A stretch of DNA of 63,781 nucleotides from Candidatus Coproplasma stercoripullorum (GTDB lineage: Bacteria; Bacillota; Clostridia; Christensenellales; Borkfalkiaceae). Location: positions 1 through 63,781 of the forward strand of contig DVHB01000036.1 of NCBI GenBank assembly GCA_018712405.1. Reading direction: 5' to 3'. Positions 61,423 through 63,781 of this stretch are shown here, in pieces. Position numbers and translations under genes: made by a program. A model generated the notes under the pieces. It worked only from the letters and a program-made list of their open reading frames with translations, was not told where the DNA came from and made no database searches. Each line of letters starts with the position of its first letter. Within the stretch, counting starts at the first letter, position 1.

Positions 61423-61451
61423 TTGCATTTTCGGTATTTGTGTGATATTAT
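61423..61451 (+). promoter_or_regulatory. Promoter of the membrane pyrophosphatase gene
   Basis: TTGCAT (61423-61428), 17-bp spacer, TATTAT (61446-61451), 62 bp before the start codon. Confidence 0.65.
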
Positions 61452-61513
61452 TAAAATGTAAATAACTTCCATATTATGTTATGTGCAAACAATAATGCGC
61501 GGGAGGTATTATC

Positions 61514-63682
61514 TTGGATCTGAATTTATTGCTCATAATAGTCGGCGCGGCGGGGGTGCTTGCGTGCTCCTACGCATTTTTTAACTACTTCAGCGTAAAA
61601 AAGCTGGAGGAGGGAACGGAGAAGATGGCCGGGATCGCCGGTTCCATCCGTTCCGGCGCAGATACGTTTATTAAGTATGAACTAAAGATCGTCGCAATAA
61701 TCTGCGCGGTGATAGCCGTAATACTGGGCGTGGTGATAAGCTGGCAGGCCATGCTCTCGTTCATACTCGGCGGCGCGATGAGCGCCGCGGCGGGCTGGGT
61801 AGGCTTAAAGATTGCAACGTACGCAAACGTCAGGGTGGCCAACCGCGCGCGCACCACGGGAAATCTTGGCAGAACGCTCAAAGTGGCCCTGAAGGGCGGC
61901 TCGGTGATGGGCCTGTGCGTGGCGGGCTTCGCCCTTTTGGGCGCGCTTGTCGTCTACCTCGTGTTCGGCATAGCGCTCGGGCAGATAGACGACGTTACAA
62001 ACGGCGCCAACGCCCTCAACTGGCTGGGGCTTTCGGCGGGCTTCACCATGACGCTCTCCGGGTATGCGCTCGGTTGTTCTGTAATAGCTCTCTTCAACCG
62101 CGTGGGCGGCGGAATTTACACAAAGGCCGCCGACATGGGCGCAGATCTCGTCGGCAAGACGGAGGAGCATATACCTGAGGACGACCCGCGCAACCCTGCG
62201 GTCATCGCCGACAACGTGGGCGACAATGTGGGCGACGTCGCAGGTTTGGGCAGCGATCTTCTTGAGAGCTACGTCGGCGCAATACTTTCGGGCGTCATAC
62301 TTGCCTGCGAGCAGTTTCTGCACGGCGTGTATGCCTCGGCGGAGCTTTTATCGAAGCTCATGCTCTTTCCCGTCATATTTGCCGCGTGCGGACTCGTCGC
62401 GTGCATTGCCGGGCTGATGTTCGTGCTGCTCAGGCGCGGCTTTTCCAAAAACCCTCACAGGGAGTTAAACGCCGCAACATGGATATCGGCGGGGCTTGCG
62501 GTGGTCTTCGGCTGTATACTAAGCTACTTCCTGTTCAGGGGCGAGGGCGAAAGCTTTTCCGATCTCGGTTTCCGGGCGGGCGCCTTTTCGCCGTGGATAG
62601 CCTCCGTGCTCGGCATTGCGGCCGGCATAGCAATAGGTTTTATTGCCGAATACTATACGAGTTATGATTACAAGCCCACAAAAAAGGTGGCGCAGTCCTC
62701 GCGCGAGGGGCCCGCGCTCACCGTAACCCAGGGCATGGCAAACGGCATGATAAGCTGCATGATTCCCGTCATTGTGCTCGCCGTGGCGCTCTTCGGCTCG
62801 TACATAATCTCCGGCTTCTACGGCATCTCGTGCGTGGCCATGGGCATGCTTTCCTTCGTGGCGGCGACGGTATCCGTCGATACCTACGGCCCCATCTCCG
62901 ACAACGCGGGCGGCATTGCCGAAATGAGCGGCCTCGACCATTCCGTGCGCGAGATAACCGACAAGCTCGACAGCGTCGGCAACACCACGGCGGCGGTGGG
63001 CAAGGGCTTTTCAATAGGCTCGGCGGCGCTTGCGGCCACCTCGCTGATGATATCCTATATGTACGCCTTTTCCGATGGCTCTTCGCCCACGCTCGATATA
63101 ATCAATCCGATAGCGCTGTGCGGCGCGCTCGTCGGGGCGGCGCTTCCATTCATGTTTTCGGGCATGCTCATAGAGTCTGTCGCAAAGGCGGCGCGCGCGA
63201 TAGTAGACGAGGTCCGCCGCCAGTTCCGCGAGATAGCCGGTTTAAAGGAGGGGCAGGCGGGGCCCGACTACACTGCGTGCATAAAGATCTCCTCGCAAAA
63301 CGCTCTGCGCGGCATGAAGGTGCCGTGCATACTCGCGGTAGTGTTCCCGCTTGCTGCGGGCTTCATATTCGGCGGTCACTTTGTAGGCGGTCTTCTTATA
63401 GGAGCAACGCTCACGGCAGTAATGCTTGCTCTGTATGCTGGCAACGCAGGCGGTTCGTGGGACAATGCAAAGAAGTATATCGAGGCGGGCGGCCTTGAAG
63501 ATTGCGGCAAGGGTTCTTCCGCGCACGACGCGTCTGTCGTGGGCGACACCGTAGGCGATCCGCTCAAAGATACCGTCGGCCCGTCGCTCAACATACTCAT
63601 AAAAATAATGTCAACCGTCTCGCTTGTGGCAGTGGCAGTGTTCAGTGAATATAACCTCTTTGCTGTTTTGGGTTGGGCATAA
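61514..63682 (+). CDS. hppA: Membrane-bound ion-pumping pyrophosphatase
   Basis: 722 residues, about sixteen membrane helices. Uses pyrophosphate cleavage to pump H+ or Na+. Active-site blocks: GGGIYTKAADMGADLVGK, DDPRNPAVIADNVGDNVGDVAGLGSDLLES, DTYGPISDNAGGIAEM, and DAS.VGDTVGDPLKDTVGPSLNI near the end. The block GNTTAAVGKG has Ala where K+-independent enzymes have Lys, so this is the K+-dependent class; H+ versus Na+ pumping cannot be settled here. Start is TTG 61514 behind GGGAGG. With the soluble enzyme at 18433 the cell has both wasteful and energy-saving pyrophosphate routes, common in anaerobes with low energy income. Confidence 0.96.
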   Translation: MDLNLLLIIVGAAGVLACSYAFFNYFSVKKLEEGTEKMAGIAGSIRSGADTFIKYELKIVAIICAVIAVILGVVISWQAMLSFILGGAMSAAAGWVGLKIATYANVRVANRARTTGNLGRTLKVALKGGSVMGLCVAGFALLGALVVYLVFGIALGQIDDVTNGANALNWLGLSAGFTMTLSGYALGCSVIALFNRVGGGIYTKAADMGADLVGKTEEHIPEDDPRNPAVIADNVGDNVGDVAGLGSDLLESYVGAILSGVILACEQFLHGVYASAELLSKLMLFPVIFAACGLVACIAGLMFVLLRRGFSKNPHRELNAATWISAGLAVVFGCILSYFLFRGEGESFSDLGFRAGAFSPWIASVLGIAAGIAIGFIAEYYTSYDYKPTKKVAQSSREGPALTVTQGMANGMISCMIPVIVLAVALFGSYIISGFYGISCVAMGMLSFVAATVSVDTYGPISDNAGGIAEMSGLDHSVREITDKLDSVGNTTAAVGKGFSIGSAALAATSLMISYMYAFSDGSSPTLDIINPIALCGALVGAALPFMFSGMLIESVAKAARAIVDEVRRQFREIAGLKEGQAGPDYTACIKISSQNALRGMKVPCILAVVFPLAAGFIFGGHFVGGLLIGATLTAVMLALYAGNAGGSWDNAKKYIEAGGLEDCGKGSSAHDASVVGDTVGDPLKDTVGPSLNILIKIMSTVSLVAVAVFSEYNLFAVLGWA

Positions 63683-63781
63683 AATCTTTCACGAATTTTT
63701 CGTTCGGACCGCGCCCGCGCGAGCCTAACGACACTCTGCCGAGGCTCCTGAAGGGAAACGGCAGACAAATTCCGTGATTTG
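63683..63781. other. Window end, no gene seen
   Basis: The last 99 bases hold no frame with a ribosome binding site and no terminator with a clear T-run directly after the pyrophosphatase stop. Confidence 0.5.

Noticed and set aside
1-63781. Prophage, integrated plasmid or insertion sequence
   Set aside because: No transposase, integrase, portal, terminase, relaxase or replication gene and no long terminal repeats were seen; only the 85-bp inverted-repeat element hints at mobility.

Overview
The window reads as chromosomal DNA of an anaerobic, polysaccharide-degrading Firmicute, most likely a gut Clostridia (a Christensenellales-type lineage is my guess; there is no rRNA or marker gene to prove it). 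Reasons: AGGAGG-type ribosome binding sites, TTGACA/TATAAT promoters, TGA used as an ordinary stop, an electron-bifurcating [FeFe] hydrogenase, a membrane pyrophosphatase, GPH-family sugar transporters and many glycoside hydrolases. There are no tRNA or rRNA genes, no CRISPR array and no intact transposase.

Layout. (1) 0.3-15.0 kb: one gene for a 4,904-residue MBG-repeat surface protein with a terminator-like hairpin in its leader and a two-copy super-repeat near its end. (2) 15.3-18.1 kb: a decayed locus in which a LytTR response regulator, its GHKL sensor kinase and a GH3-type membrane protein have each lost internal DNA; it looks like a ruined relative of the intact locus at 34.8-43.6 kb. 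(3) 18.4-21.4 kb: soluble pyrophosphatase, then a LysR regulator divergent from a malic enzyme. (4) 21.6-29.0 kb: hexuronate and glycoside use (GH2 hydrolase, AraC regulator, GPH transporter, mannonate dehydratase, SDR mannonate oxidoreductase) and methylglyoxal synthase; a 24-bp site is shared between the GH2 and transporter promoters. (5) 29.3-34.6 kb: GH3 beta-glycosidase, second GPH transporter, GT2 glycosyltransferase. (6) 34.8-43.6 kb: LytTR/GHKL two-component pair followed by two GH16 glucanase lipoproteins and a membrane GH3 with reversed domain order, a plausible sensing and beta-glucan degradation unit. (7) 43.9-47.8 kb: a DUF2798-like gene with an in-frame TGA, a GT4 glycosyltransferase, an OmpR/HisKA two-component pair. 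(8) 48.1-52.0 kb: MarR repressor with two tandem operators controlling a heterodimeric ABC exporter. (9) 52.3-56.4 kb: trimeric bifurcating hydrogenase. (10) 56.7-63.7 kb: a structured non-coding stretch, a MATE exporter, an unknown membrane protein divergent from a small XRE regulator, HIT and GltD-like proteins, and the membrane pyrophosphatase.

How it works together: extracellular and membrane hydrolases release sugars, GPH symporters import them, uronates run through fructuronate and mannonate toward KDG, reducing power leaves as H2 through the hydrogenase, and pyrophosphate is recovered either as heat (soluble enzyme) or as an ion gradient (membrane enzyme). All identifications rest on reading motifs and lengths by eye; no database search was possible.
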